Below, piece after piece: positions 43,945 to 55,428 of a DNA stretch of 64,000 nt. The stretch lies in contig JAKCPI010003042.1 of assembly GCA_023213315.1 (NCBI GenBank), forward strand, positions 1 to 64,000, in the 5' to 3' direction. The stretch is from Euborellia annulipes (Eukaryota > Arthropoda > Insecta > Dermaptera > Anisolabididae). The translations under genes were made by a program, and so were the position numbers. Numbering within the stretch: position 1 is the stretch's first letter; the number at the start of each line of letters is the position of its first letter. The notes below the pieces were generated by a model. It saw only the letters and a list, made by a program, of their open reading frames with translations. It did no database searches and was not told the origin of the DNA.

Positions 43945-45190
43945 GCCACTGACTTGTTGATTTAATTCATACAGTATATAATATTAAAGTAATAATTTTA
44001 TATATGGAAAGATTTAAAAAACATCTTTGTTTTTTACAAAAAATATTTTCCCAAATTTAGAAAATTTTAAACATATATTTTTCTACGCTACCTGGGTTTA
44101 CCATTGGATGCTCAAAAAAATTCGAAACGCCTTAATAGAATTGCAAAATTCGCATTCTTTCTCGAATTTATCGGAAGGGATTATTTTTTATTTATTATAA
44201 TATTATTTATTTAATATCCTTAAAAAACTTAACTATTATTTTCCCTAATTTCTTGTTATATTATTAATAACTGCCAAATATCTATATTTTATTAAGAAAT
44301 ATTAAGATCTGTTATATAAAAACAAATATATATATATACAAATTTAAGAGTCTATTAAGATAGTATATAATTTATATAAATCTCTTGCTTATATTAATTG
44401 TTAGAAAAGATGTTATTTGAATCTTAAATTAATTTATAAGAATCTCATATTATAAAAATGCTTAGAATCTCCAACCTTTGCCACTCGTAACAATTTAACT
44501 GATTTCTGGGAGAATTATTATAACACACTATATTAAAGAAATCACATAGGTGGAATCTTTTTTAGAGTGTATTCTGTTTCCTGACTGTGACAAAAATGAT
44601 TTAAGATTCTATATCATCAGGATATTATTATCTCATAATTAGTGGCATAATTTGAGTAGCTCAGCAAAGTGCACATATGTTTTGTGAAAAAGAAATTCTA
44701 GGTTCGCCACTTTTTATTGAGAATTAATATTTTCTATTCTCTATAATCAGAAAGAATTTTTTTTAATTTTTAAAAAATAATATGACATGTCTCGAAAAGT
44801 TACAGATAATTTTATTTATTTTAATATACAATTTTTAATAACCGCATAGCTTTAAGAACCCTCTAAATATATATATTTTTTTTGTGAAATATTTACAGTA
44901 TTTGGCACTGCCGATATTAGATTATGTTTTTCAATTAATTCTTAACAGTGATTCTAGAGGGGAAAAAATAGCAGTGCTATAGTTTAATATATTTAAAAAC
45001 CAGCTTAATCATAAACACATTGTGGATTGATTTCGATTATAGAATAACTGGAAAAACATAATCGCATATTCATTTGTCGTTAGCTGTAAAATAAAATTAA
45101 TATAATGTGTATCAAAAATACCTGAACCGTAGAACACTCGCCACTTATACTACAACTCAGGGATTTGCTTTCTGTTCCAAACTTTGAAGA
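43945..45190. other. AT-rich stretch, nothing recognised
   Basis: No frame or repeat match; very AT-rich. Confidence 0.5.
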
Positions 45191-45194
45191 TTTT

Positions 45195-45420
45195 ACTAAA
45201 GTATTGGATTCATGCCAAAAATTCGATGTCGAGATTTTGATGGATATACACGTTTTGAGGTCCCCTAAATCCAAAAAAAGTGTTTTCGCGACATGGTCTG
45301 TCTGTGGAGACTAAATTTATCTCAACACAAAAAATCTGGTGTGACAAGCACAAAACACAACTTTTGATTACCGAAGGTAAGAGAAAGTTGTACGCTGTGA
45401 GACCAGTCACACCAGATCTT
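45195..45420 (-). mobile_element. R1 copy with large internal deletion
   Basis: Right-end block (agtattggattcatgcc to catggtctgtctg) is joined directly to the flank and hairpin (actaaatttatctcaaca; hairpin 45320-45418). Confidence 0.8.
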
Positions 45421-46612
45421 TCATCATTAATAATATAGTCCTAACAAAAGTTAAGGTTTATCTACTTTATTTTTGATACACATTGTTAATTTTGGTACAA
45501 ATCTCAAAAAAAAAAATGTTTTTTTTTTGTTCTAGCAAATACTTTAACCAAGTAATTAATATAATACATTTATTAATAAAAATCATCTTTGACAAAGACG
45601 GTAATATTTTAACAAAATTACATATAATTATCCTAATTTCTATATTAATTAAAATAAATTAGTGTGTCAAAAATGTTTTTTATTAACACTAAAGTTTAAT
45701 ATTTTATTTTTAAGTAATGACAAAAAATTGTATTTATTTCATTTTTCATTCTGTTTGGATCGTTTCTTTTCTATTAATATTTTTAATTGATAAAAAGAAG
45801 ATATCCAAAAAAAAAAAAATTCATTATATCATTAATATATGAAATGTAATTTTTTTTTATTATTGGTATTTTAGAGAAATGTCTCCTCATTGGACAAATT
45901 TACTTGGAAAAAAAGCATGGCATTAATGGGCTTTAAGAAGTTTTTTCCTCTCGAAGAATAAATTCCAAATTAATTCCCAGGTAATTTTTCTTTCAATTAA
46001 AATTTATACAAGCTCATACAATATTTAAAAGGCTTTTGATTATTGATTATTATTATAGAATATTTTTTCTTTTGACTTTTTTTCCACCATCTGTACAGAG
46101 GCGGAGATTTTCTAATTACAAACTATTGTATCCGAAAATTTCTGTGTAATGTTCAGAAACCAGGTCAAATTCAGTCATTCACCTCATAAATTCCTTTAGC
46201 CTATAATTATTTTTCATCTTCATCTTATTTGATGAAGGTTTATTTATTAATACTTATCCTCTAAACTGGCAAAGCCCTTAATGTCTAAATTTTGATCAGA
46301 AACAATTTTTTTTAATTAAATAAACATTAGCTGCTTTCCTTTTAAGATTTGGACCTCCAGGGCTTGAGGCGCCTATTAATGGATCGCTTTTTATCTGTCA
46401 ATCATTCACCTAAAAATATAGTAAAAGGAAATAAAAAATGTAATTGCAATTTTCCTCTTAAATTTAAATAAACATAAACAAAATAATATAACCTACTTGC
46501 TAGTAGAAGCCAAAAGCGAAAGGGACTCTTCTGTTTTTATGAGGATTCTAAAACTGTGAAAGGAAAGCAAAACAAAAAATGAACTCTATAGAAGTTAATG
46601 TTTATTTAATCA
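45421..46612. other. AT-rich stretch, nothing recognised
   Basis: No gene or repeat match found; only very short frames. Confidence 0.45.
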
Positions 46613-46801
46613 GGATTCGCAGGAACTTTGCAGCCAGGAGATTAAATAAAAAAATCTTTTATTTAATTTTTATTCGCCGACGTTTCGGTCGTCAATATTT
46701 GCTCTGATGAAGATCATGATTGACGACCGAAACGTCGGCGAATAAAAGTTAAATAAAATATTTTTTATTTAATCTCCTGGCTGCAAAGTTCCTGCGAAAT
46801 C
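46613..46801. mobile_element. Foldback element FB-7 (189 bp)
   Basis: Arms 46613-46697 and 46714-46801 are nearly perfect (gcaggaactttgcagccagg against cctggctgcaaagttcctgc). The loop holds CTGATGA; CCGAAACGTCGG follows in the right arm. Stem I would be G-U-rich and stem II is damaged. Confidence 0.85.
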
Positions 46802-47650
46802 TATATCTTCTTTAGTCTATCACATTTCTTTTTTCATAAGATCTACATATTTTTATTTTCATTAAACTATCATGTACTTGTTCTTTGTGCCTTAAAAAAT
46901 TTTATGAATTTCTGTCCAAATAAATCATTTTAACTAATAAGTAAAAATAATACTCTATGTATAATGAAATTTTTTTATCCAATTATTTATATTACAGACA
47001 CAACAAAAAACCGTCATTTTTCTAAAGGTTTAGGAATTAAAGAATTTATTTTATTATTGATCTTTGAATTAGTCTTCTAGATTTTGGCAAAAATTTGTCT
47101 CTCGAAAGTACGATTACTTCATCAAAAAAAATATTTGTAACAGCGATGATCTAAATTTATTAATTTGAAAACTTTTTTTTTAGGGAGAAATTTATTCACG
47201 TTTGAAAATAGAAAAAGTCTCAGGAACAAAATTTAAAGAATAGGGTCAAAGAAGTTCGCAAGAAATTCTTTTTTACGAAAACAGAAAAAATTTATAATTT
47301 AATATATCTTCTTGAAAATTCTTGTGAATAAAAAGCATTGATTTCCATACCAGCAAGCTGCTATCAAGTGAAAATATATATTTAAATACATTTATATATA
47401 GAGATTAGCGCAGAAGTAGAATTCCTGCTTCATGATCTAATTGTGAGAACAAATACATGATCATAGGATCAGTGGTTCCTAGTGATAAAAAAAATTTATT
47501 TCAAATTTACGTAATGGATGGACATAGAAATTTATTTCAATTATGTTGATTTATTTCAATTATGTTGACTACCAATTAATCTAAAAAAATCTGGACCACA
47601 AGAAAAAAGATTTTCTCAAGTTGTAAAATGACAGGAGAGTGGCCAAATAG
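46802..47650. other. AT-rich stretch, nothing recognised
   Basis: An imperfect duplication of atttcaattatgttgattt near 47530-47565; no gene. Confidence 0.45.
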
Positions 47651-47654
47651 AGAA

Positions 47655-48021
47655 TTTTTTTTGGAATGGATACATAATGACCCTAGTCCTGTAATGAGCA
47701 GTGGTCACATGCAAACAGGAAGAATATGTTAAAAGAAAAAGGAGAAGCATAAAAGGGGAACTCAACTGCTGGAATTGAGAAGATGCCTGTTGAGATTAGA
47801 CTTGAAAGTCTGAAGATTGTAGGTTTTGGGGAAGAGAGACACAGGGAGCGAGTTCCAAACACAGGAAGTCATGGGGATAAGAAGATTGGAAATGACTAGT
47901 TCTATTAGTCGTGAGTTGGACAGCATACGGATGCCGGGAAGATGCTCCCTTGTGTTCAGAAAATATGTTGCATTGGGTGGAATAATTTCAATTCGGCCGA
48001 GCATTGTTCATGATAGTACCT
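47655..48021 (-). mobile_element. LINE 3' end, longer copy
   Basis: On the minus strand an open frame of 80 codons (48004 to 47762) reads NTREHLPGIRML, then [20 protein letters not shown] and NLNRHLLNSSS, then a stop. It is the same LINE as at 39697 (3' UTR also matches: cataaaaggggaactcaact). C-terminus of a non-LTR reverse transcriptase protein, 5' truncated; clade not determined. Confidence 0.85.
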
Positions 48022-48080
48022 AGGAAAGAAAGTGAATAGGAAAGGAACTACAAAATAAAAAAAATTGCTAAGCATTAAAA

Positions 48081-48120
48081 TCAGCGGTTTCCGAACTTTT
48101 CACCTCATGGACCAAATATT
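48081..48120 (+). repeat. hAT-like end, solitary
   Basis: cagcggtttccgaacttttc, then acctcatggacc, resembles Charlie-type termini; no right end identified. Confidence 0.35.
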
Positions 48121-48169
48121 TAAGGTAAAGATTTTTTATTAATTTGATTAGGCCAGAATTTATCCTCTA

Positions 48170-48517
48170 AAGGGCCCTATACACGCCGTACTTTGGTACG
48201 CGAGCGAGTCGGATCGGGCAATTTTTCACCACACACGCGAACGAGCCGGGCTCGCGAGCCTTCAAATCCGCATGTGTGTGAGCTCTCACGAGCCGAGCCT
48301 AGCAAAAAATAAATTAAAATACTCTATCTGAGGCACGAGCTCAATCCGTGAGAGCCTACACACGTGCGGATCTGCTCCCGAGCCGAGCAGGACAGAAGGG
48401 TCAAACGGATCTGTCCAGGCTCTACTCGTGAGAGCCCACACCCGGGCGGTTCTGGCTCGTTTGAAGGCGAGCCGAGCCGGGTTCGCGTACTAAAGTACAG
48501 CGTGTATGGGGCGCTTA
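48170..48517. mobile_element. GC-rich foldback MITE
   Basis: Inverted ends aagggccctatacacgccgt and its diverged complement (cagcgtgtatggggcgctt). The interior is unusually GC- and CpG-rich, with repeated gagccgagc / gagagccta(c)aca words. No TSD defined, no frame. Confidence 0.7.
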
Positions 48518-48778
48518 AGACTTTTTATTAAAAATTTAATTTGAATTAAAAATTACTCCAATTTTCTTAGTTGGACAAATATTACTAGCAAAGAAATTAG
48601 AAATACTCAAAAATCTTTCCCTTGAGAATGGCTTTAGGATGGGCCGGAATATTCTATTGTAACTTTTTGTTTTTAATCTGCACAAAAATAAAGGTTTAGG
48701 GAAAAAATTTTGTTTTTTTGAATTTCTTTGTTTAAAAAATTGTGCTTCTTTTAAACTACTAATAGAAATCATTTATAA

Positions 48779-49099
48779 CCAATGAAGTACGTGGCTGTTG
48801 ATTTATACACAAGGAAGGAAGCAGGTGCAGCCAAAATTAAAGCCTCCGATTTTGTTACAATTAATGAGACGTTTCGAGAAAACTTTATTTCCTCATCATC
48901 AGTCTTTCAAATTGTATTTGTCCCGGAGTTGTTAAAAGGGCACAATACATTTATTATGTATTTTCTTTATGGGTGTGTTATTCATTGACTTGTTCAGTGA
49001 GAATGTGATGATGAGGAAATAAAGTTTTCTCGAAACGTCTCATTAATTGTAACAAAATCGGAGGCTTTAATTTTGGCTGCACCTGCTTCCTTCCTTGTG
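48779..49099. mobile_element. Foldback element FB-8 with exact 16-bp TSD
   Basis: tagaaatcatttataa flanks it at 48763-48778 and 49100-49115. A leader of about 27 nt precedes the left arm (48806-48910); right arm 49005-49099. Minus strand of the left arm: CTGATGA, T, GAGGAAA, TAAAG, TTTTCTC, GAAA, CGTC (stem II 7 bp with one wobble). Stem I is only 2 bp. The gtgcagccaaaattaaagcc block is shared with FB-6. Confidence 0.88.
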
Positions 49100-49115
49100 T
49101 AGAAATCATTTATAA

Positions 49116-49990
49116 ATATAATATTGAAATACATATAGGTTTTTCTAATACACACATTCTCTCCATAGAACTGGTAGATATTTTTTCATAAAATACGGGA
49201 CTAGAAATTTTGATAAACTAAATTGGGAATTTCGGCTTAATGGGTGCCCATAGAAATTTTTTCACGGAGGGGATGGATGGAGAGGGGGAGAGGAGAAACA
49301 GTTTTTTTTATCATTCAAGAATAAATTTTGATTTTCCAGGGCTGAGGGAAGGGAAGGACAAGCGCACCCCCCCCTCTCCTCGGGTGCCCATACCAATAAA
49401 TAAAAGTGAAGTAACTGGAGTGATTTTTTGCTTATTTAGTTTTTCTTTAAAGTAACAAAAAATAATTGCAAAAGACTTTCATTACTTTTATTATTATTAT
49501 ATTTTTAATAATATAATGATCTAATTTCGAAATTTCTAAAGAGGAGAGTGCCACTTTGTTTTCAGCATGTATGATTCATAAATTAATTTTTTTTTTTTTA
49601 TTTTACCAAGGAAATACATTCAGACGAAGTGGAAGGGATTCTCTCTCCCCTCTCTCTCAATTTCAACCTGCTTAGAAGAGCAAAGAAAGTCAGTTGCTGC
49701 TGAGCGCGCTGTGTGCCGAGCTGGTTACTTACTACATCTTGTGGTGAGTGTTCAAGTCTCTTATTCACACATAAAATATACGTAATATTAAGTCGAAGTC
49801 TATATACACGTCCTTTCACTCATTTATTAAAATAAAAAATTTTATATTTAAACCTTGCTAATTGCTAGCCATATAATAAATTTTTGTTGATCATGCAGAT
49901 AGTCTCAGACTTCTAGAATACGAGAAAATTTTTATTACCTTAAAAAACGTTCAATTAATATTTATTAACTCAAAAAGTTGGGTAGTGTAA
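49116..49990. other. No gene recognised
   Basis: A direct repeat gggtgcccata at 49241 and 49382 brackets a G-rich insert. The segment 49600-49750 is GC-richer without a recognised frame. Confidence 0.4.
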
Positions 49991-49999
49991 ATACAGCCT

Positions 50000-50270
50000 T
50001 AGTCAAACTAGGGTACTCAGCCTGCCCCTCTACTAGAACACAACTCTCTCTCTCTTTCGGTCATTAGTCTCAGGCCTGACACGTTGTGGTTACTCTGAAG
50101 AGTAACTCTTATGGGACTCTCACTGAGATAGTTCCGTTTCCTTCCTCAGGAGGAGGCATCTCAAATAGAGTTGGATAGTTTTTTGCCATGAGATGGATTT
50201 GAACTCTAGTTGCCTTCAACTCAAGTTTATTAGCTTACCCCCTCGCTAATCGCCTCCTCAACTAGAACAC
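50000..50270 (-). mobile_element. tRNA-derived SINE-like repeat (second type)
   Basis: On the minus strand gaggcgattagcgagggggt, then aactagagttcaaatccatc, resemble a tRNA head with box A and box B (GTTCAAATCC). Short direct repeats (ctagaacaca) lie near both ends. Different from S1. Confidence 0.4.
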
Positions 50271-50306
50271 AGCATCGCATTCTATTTAGTAGATTGATAT
50301 TTATTA

Positions 50307-50654
50307 AATTTATATTTGGTAGGAAAAAAATGGGAGAAACGTAGCTAGTTTTATTTCATTTTATTATTAAAACCTCCGACGAGTGGGTCACATATGGGAC
50401 CAATTTCAGGGCCAGGTTAATGGCTGAAATAATTATATCCTCGCCAAGTTTTATTGGGCATACACAATTGTAAATGGCTCAACCATGTTAATGCCCAAAA
50501 TTTTAAGTTTCTTAGGTCATGGACAGATAATGAAAAAATTTTGTTTCTGACATCAACTTGGCCCTGAAGATGGCCCCTTATGTGACCGAAACGTCGGTTC
50601 GGTATTCGAAATAAAATTTGCTGCGTTGCTTATTTTTTCTACCAAATTTAAATA
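50307..50654. mobile_element. Foldback element FB-9
   Basis: Arms 50307-50440 and 50550-50654 (atttatatttggtagg against ctaccaaatttaaat). Right arm: GGCC, CTGAAGA, T, ggccccttatgtgacc, GAAA, CGTC, GG. The left arm keeps the GGTC/GACC stem II. Confidence 0.75.
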
Positions 50655-51650
50655 CGAACATTCAACTTCGAATTCAATAGTTTGTGTAGGGTACAAACCG
50701 ACAGATGCCTATTTCGACTCCCGATGGTTCCTAATTTGTTCGACTAGTTGAGTTATTAAATTGAGTATCGCCAAATAAGTTTTTAAGCTTTCTGCCGAAA
50801 TTTCTAACTAGATCTGGGTATCGAGTACTCGATGATATAAAAACCTCGATGTTTCTGTGTGGATGTTTTTAACAGATCGACGTTTTGGGGCCAATATTAT
50901 CGAAGTCAAATTTTTTAAATTAAATTGTTTCTTTTATAAACCAATAAAACACCAGGAATAATTAAATAACAAATATACAGCATTTCACTTGCCAATTGCG
51001 ACTCTTCAGGATGGTCTATTATAATTTAACTATTTGAAAAATGTCGCTGTGTGCGATTGAAACTTCAAAAGATAGAAAATTGAATATTTTTTTATTTGAT
51101 TTCTCCTGGCTGTTGAGTCTCATTTCCTTATATATTTTTTTCGTTGCGGGTAAGCAATGCCAAGCGCGGCAAAACCTCGGGTTGGTGACCCCACCTGTTC
51201 AGCGTGTAGAACGTCCCTCGGTAGCCATCAGTATAAATCACTTGTTTTTTTACTTTCGTACCCATCTCTTCAGTGAATTGGGGAGAAAGAATATGCTTCT
51301 CATATCCCCTCATGCCTTTCCCCATTCATCAGTTTATTTATTTATTTAAGTTGAAAAAAAAAAAAAAAAAAAAACATTATTTTGCATAAGAATTTATCTA
51401 TAAAAGGTTTCGGGTATTTGTCAATTGAAGTAGAGTTTGGTCATCATATATTTTAAAATAGCTAATTACATAAATTTCGTTTTAAGTATATTATGTCACT
51501 TTGCTTTATCAGTATATCGTTTGTTTTCGTTTAGATTGTTAAATATTGGTTACATTATTTGGGTCATTGGTGTAGGTTACTAACCAAAACGGGGTCGGCA
51601 AAAGATATCAAAGGGCTACTTATAACTCGGAAGTGCGAGCGCGCCGGGGG
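50655..51650. other. No gene; weak FB and R4 traces
   Basis: cgacgttttggggccaata (50881) and actcttcaggatggtctatt (51000) resemble FB arm pieces; tttctcctggctgttgagt (51101) resembles the FB-7 outer block; ggtagccatcagtataaat (51221) resembles R4. A tract at 51353-51374. Confidence 0.35.
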
Positions 51651-51654
51651 GTAG

Positions 51655-51765
51655 ATATCATTGTCCACCCCGGGGGGGGGGGGGGGCTAGCTCCCTACCC
51701 AAAAAAAAATTAAAAAAAAAAAAAAAACTCCTTTTTTGGGGGGGGGGGGGGGGGGGTTTTCCCCC
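51655..51765. repeat. Homopolymer-rich island
   Basis: G runs (51671-51685, 51741-51756) and A runs; similar in character to the islands at 12830 and 22656. Confidence 0.7.
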
Positions 51766-51799
51766 AGCCAATATGAGAGCTTCTATTTTTTTTTTTTTT

Positions 51800-51870
51800 T
51801 TTAATACTTTACTCTGAAACGTTTCGACATTATGCCATCCATCTTCAGTCCTTTAAAAGAAAATTTATCT
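51800..51870 (-). repeat. Solitary FB arm
   Basis: Minus strand: ggactgaagatggatggcat, aatgtcgaaacgtttcagag. Motif order is right but stem II is poor. Confidence 0.5.
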
Positions 51871-51965
51871 AAAACAAGCGCAGAAGCATGGTAGATCCGG
51901 ATACCGAAGCAATCCAGATTATAAAGAATTTTGGAAATAAATAGAGGGTCTCATAATTGGCTGCA

Positions 51966-52750
51966 TTATCTTCTTGTCAACCAAGCCATCATAACTTGGG
52001 TAGCAGAAGTGATATAATCCAAGATATCCTACCTAGTGGTATGATTTTTTTTATTACAAATCCCATCGATCCCCCCCCCCCCGACTACGTACCTGATCCA
52101 AAAGGCACCCACACAATTCTATTACCACAGAGAAAGAAAGGAAGAGATAAACGAAGGCCAAGGATTTTCAACTGGTTAATTCCTTATTCTAGAAAGAATA
52201 ACCTTTAAATTACTTTCCTCTCGTTTCAACCTCCTTAATTTCTAATGTATTAGTAAACACAAAATTTACTGGTACATGGTAATTTATCTTTAAAATTGTT
52301 CTTATCTTCTTTAAAAGGTGGGGGGAGGGGGGGGTGTTTATAGGGACTTTGGCAGTAGGATTTCGCCTGATTGAGAAAGAAGTAAAAAATAATTTCAATC
52401 CAAATTTGAGTTAATACTTGTATGAATTCGATTATTAACATAAATCAATATTTAACACTAAATAGAATATATCTAAAACATTTCATAAATAAATTATAAT
52501 AGAATATGAAAAAAAAAAATTAATTATGAAAATATGCTAATATGCTAGAATGCATAAATAAAATGTATAAATATTAAAATAAATAAATATTGATATTTCA
52601 TCCATTTTAATAAATTTATATATTGACGATGTTATGGTACGAAGGAACCAAGAGCCATTAACCTAAATATGACATAAAGAGCATTTCATTTATACAATTG
52701 CAAACCAACCCAATGGCAAAGACTTTTTTCTTGTTTTATACAAAAAAAGT
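51966..52750. other. No gene recognised
   Basis: C tract at 52072-52082 and a G tract near 52320 (ggggggaggggggggtg), otherwise AT-rich. Confidence 0.4.
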
Positions 52751-52765
52751 GCACAGAGTAATAAT

Positions 52766-53013
52766 CTTCTTCTTCTGTCCTCGCCTTTTTCCCGCGATGC
52801 GGGGTCGGCGGACCTCACTATTTCCCTCCAACCCTATCAAGCGTTTTTGCGACCGGAAGAAATAGGACAGGCCGGCCCGTCGTACGATCTGACACCTGTT
52901 GAAAAGAGGAAGGAAGAGAACAGACATACAAATAACTGAAGGACTGTCTGTCCCAGCTCGGGCAGCTCATGGTCGCCATCCACGTACCCACAAGATATGG
53001 GCCCCTGAGCGAA
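52766..53013 (-). mobile_element. R4 SINE-like retroposon with exact 14-bp TSD
   Basis: cacagagtaataat flanks it at 52752-52765 and 53014-53027. Read on the minus strand it starts gctcaggggcccatatcttg, has gtggatggcgaccatgagct, a GC-rich middle and a (GAA)n 3' end. Head fragments occur at 23590, 32160 and 56985. No clear tRNA promoter, so the RNA parent is unknown. Confidence 0.75.
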
Positions 53014-53029
53014 CACAGAGTAATAATAT

Positions 53030-54550
53030 TGTTATTTAAATAAAGAAGTAGATCTTATTTTTCTCTACAAGATGACCGTCTTATCTCAATTTCGATCATA
53101 AATCTCGTCCGCACCTCAAATGCTACTTTTTCATAAGAGAACATGAGTAGATTATACAATCAAAAATTAATAGAAAGGTCTTGATGGAGTTCACGGTTAT
53201 TTCTCATAGAAAATGACCTCCTCCACCGCCCTCTTCCTTTAGATAAATAGCGTTTCCTCAATTGATATAACCTACTTATACAAGACATTTTTATGCCTAG
53301 GCCATCCAAATTCTGTATATAACGTTTATAGGAAAAAATAGAAAAAAAAGGCGCTCACATAAATAACGATCACGACTTACCCGGGCTTCTTGCCGTTGGG
53401 TCCGTTTTCCTCCTCTCTGTTGTTTCTATACTCAGATCATAAAAATCTAATAAATTAAGCATACCCTTTTGTTTGAATTAGTTCTGTGCTAGGCCTGTGA
53501 GGTAAATTATTAGGATTATCCTAATTTACTTGTTTCTTTCGACCGGGTGAATGTATAGAAACAAACTTTTTTGATCGAATCGATGGATCATATTGATTGT
53601 TTCTTTTTATTTTTTCTAGGACAAAAACTTATTTGAGTCACAAGAATTTTTTCTAATAATTATTTGGGAATAAAAGAAGAGCGCATCAATCCACTTCTCT
53701 AATAAAACAAGAATAAGACGATATTGTGTTAAGAAAAGAGTCCTGTATCAGAACAAAAAAGAAAGAAAGAGAAAATTTATATTAAGGTAGGATAAAATTT
53801 TCAAAAATCCAATGTGGTCCTGTTCAATTGAATTTTAACATCCCTAACAAACTGCCCCTTAAAGAGCCGCGAAAAGTTTTTTTGTTTGCTATGAGCTTCA
53901 CATGCTAATTGTAAAATATAGACATTTTCAAATCAAATATATTAACTCAACCCTGACCAATTTTTATTTTCAATTAGCTCAATATTAATAATTTTTCTTT
54001 AAACAAAAAAATAGGGAAAATGTCGTTCTTTTCCTTAAAAAGTCAAATATTAGCATACAATAAATTCTAGAGAATGAAATTTATTATTTTTTTAAAGAGG
54101 AAGATCAAACATTAGTTATGTAGTCACGTACTAAATATCACTCAGGAGGTCACATGGATGACGCTAGTCGAGCTAAGATTGGGGAAATCCCTTTCTTTGA
54201 TGTCAACCTTGTCCTTTTTTTTTCAAGCCTCTGGGCGGGTTGGTTCTTCTTTCTTTCGATCCCGTTTTTCTTTCATTATGCCGATTCAAAATTAAAGATA
54301 ATGATTAGGAGAGTACTATGAAATGAGGGTGATTAACCAACTTCCATCTTCGTTGAACAAAATTTTCGCATTCAATATTTATTCAACCGCCAGAAATTTT
54401 GTTTTATAAAGACAAAAGAAACCTGGAAGAAAAATTTGAAATTCAAAAAATTCATTTTAGTCTGAATATAAATGAGGTCGCGTGTCAAGGACAATTGAGT
54501 ACTTTGAGTAGACCTACCCTTTATATTTGTATTTGTTCTCTTTCGTCACA
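53030..54550. other. AT-rich stretch, nothing recognised
   Basis: No repeat match or credible frame across 1.5 kb. Confidence 0.45.
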
Positions 54551-54554
54551 ATTT

Positions 54555-54790
54555 TTAACTTTGCCCACCAACCATAGGTTGGGCAGGTAAAGTTAATGTA
54601 ATCATAAGAAAAAATCGAAATCGAAATTTTTCTGAAGCTGCCAAAATGCTTTTTGAGGTTCCCTGAATCCATTTAAGTAGTTTTTGGAATGATCTCTGTG
54701 TGTCTGTCTGTCTGTTTTTTTTTCGTCATCGAAAACTCAAAAACTATTCATTCAATTATTTTGAAATTTTGCAAATTTTGCGGTCTGTCG
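54555..54790 (+). repeat. R3 dispersed repeat
   Basis: actttgcccaccaaccatag, aatccatttaagtagttttt, a short (GTCT)n tract and cgaaaactcaaaaactattc match 22430-22510 and 23150-23260; here the blocks are contiguous. Confidence 0.65.
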
Positions 54791-54792
54791 GC

Positions 54793-55428
54793 ATAGGCGT
54801 GCCAGAAATTTTTGATGGGGGGTTTGGGATTATTTCTCCCCCCCCCCCCGACTAATAGGGCAGTATAAGGCGTCTAATGAAATATATGACTAGCCACTTA
54901 CCCCACCTTCGCTTCGCCCCCCCTGGACCCCCCCTCGAGGTGGCTCGGGCCCGCCCTTTCTTAATTAAGTGCCGCAATTTTCAATCAACTCGTATCAGGC
55001 AATAAATAATGCAAATCTCTTAATTTTATGTATATGGGCCTAAAATCCGGGGTGTCTCTCTATGTGTTTCTCTTGACCAGACTCCTATCTCAGACCTCTT
55101 TAAGAAAAAAAATAAAAAATTTATTTATATAATAATTTTTATTATTTTTCATTTGGAGATTTAATCAATTTTAAGCGGCTTAATTTTTATAAAGATAAAA
55201 AAATAATTCTTTTAATGGGAAAATTTTGAATTTTCTCGAATTTTTTGCGTTTTATTTAATTTTTTTTTTTTTTTTTAAGCTAGAGAAAATTATTATATTT
55301 TACTTTCTCTTACACTATATATGAAATATATAGAGAGAAAAAGTATTTTTGCATTATAGAGCTTAAATATCTAGTCATGGCTTGGGTCCAATGGGGGGGT
55401 TTGACCCCAACCCCCGTGGACGCCTATG
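54793..55428 (+). mobile_element. Probable hAT-type element
   Basis: Left end cataggcgtgccagaaattt, right end ccgtggacgcctatg; G tract near the left end. The interior includes an R1 right-end-like piece. The flanks (tctgtcgg, tgtcagtg) do not give a clean TSD. Confidence 0.5.

Noticed and set aside
54793..55428. Clean 8-bp TSD for this hAT-like element
   Set aside because: The flanking 8-mers do not match; the call was kept at moderate confidence.
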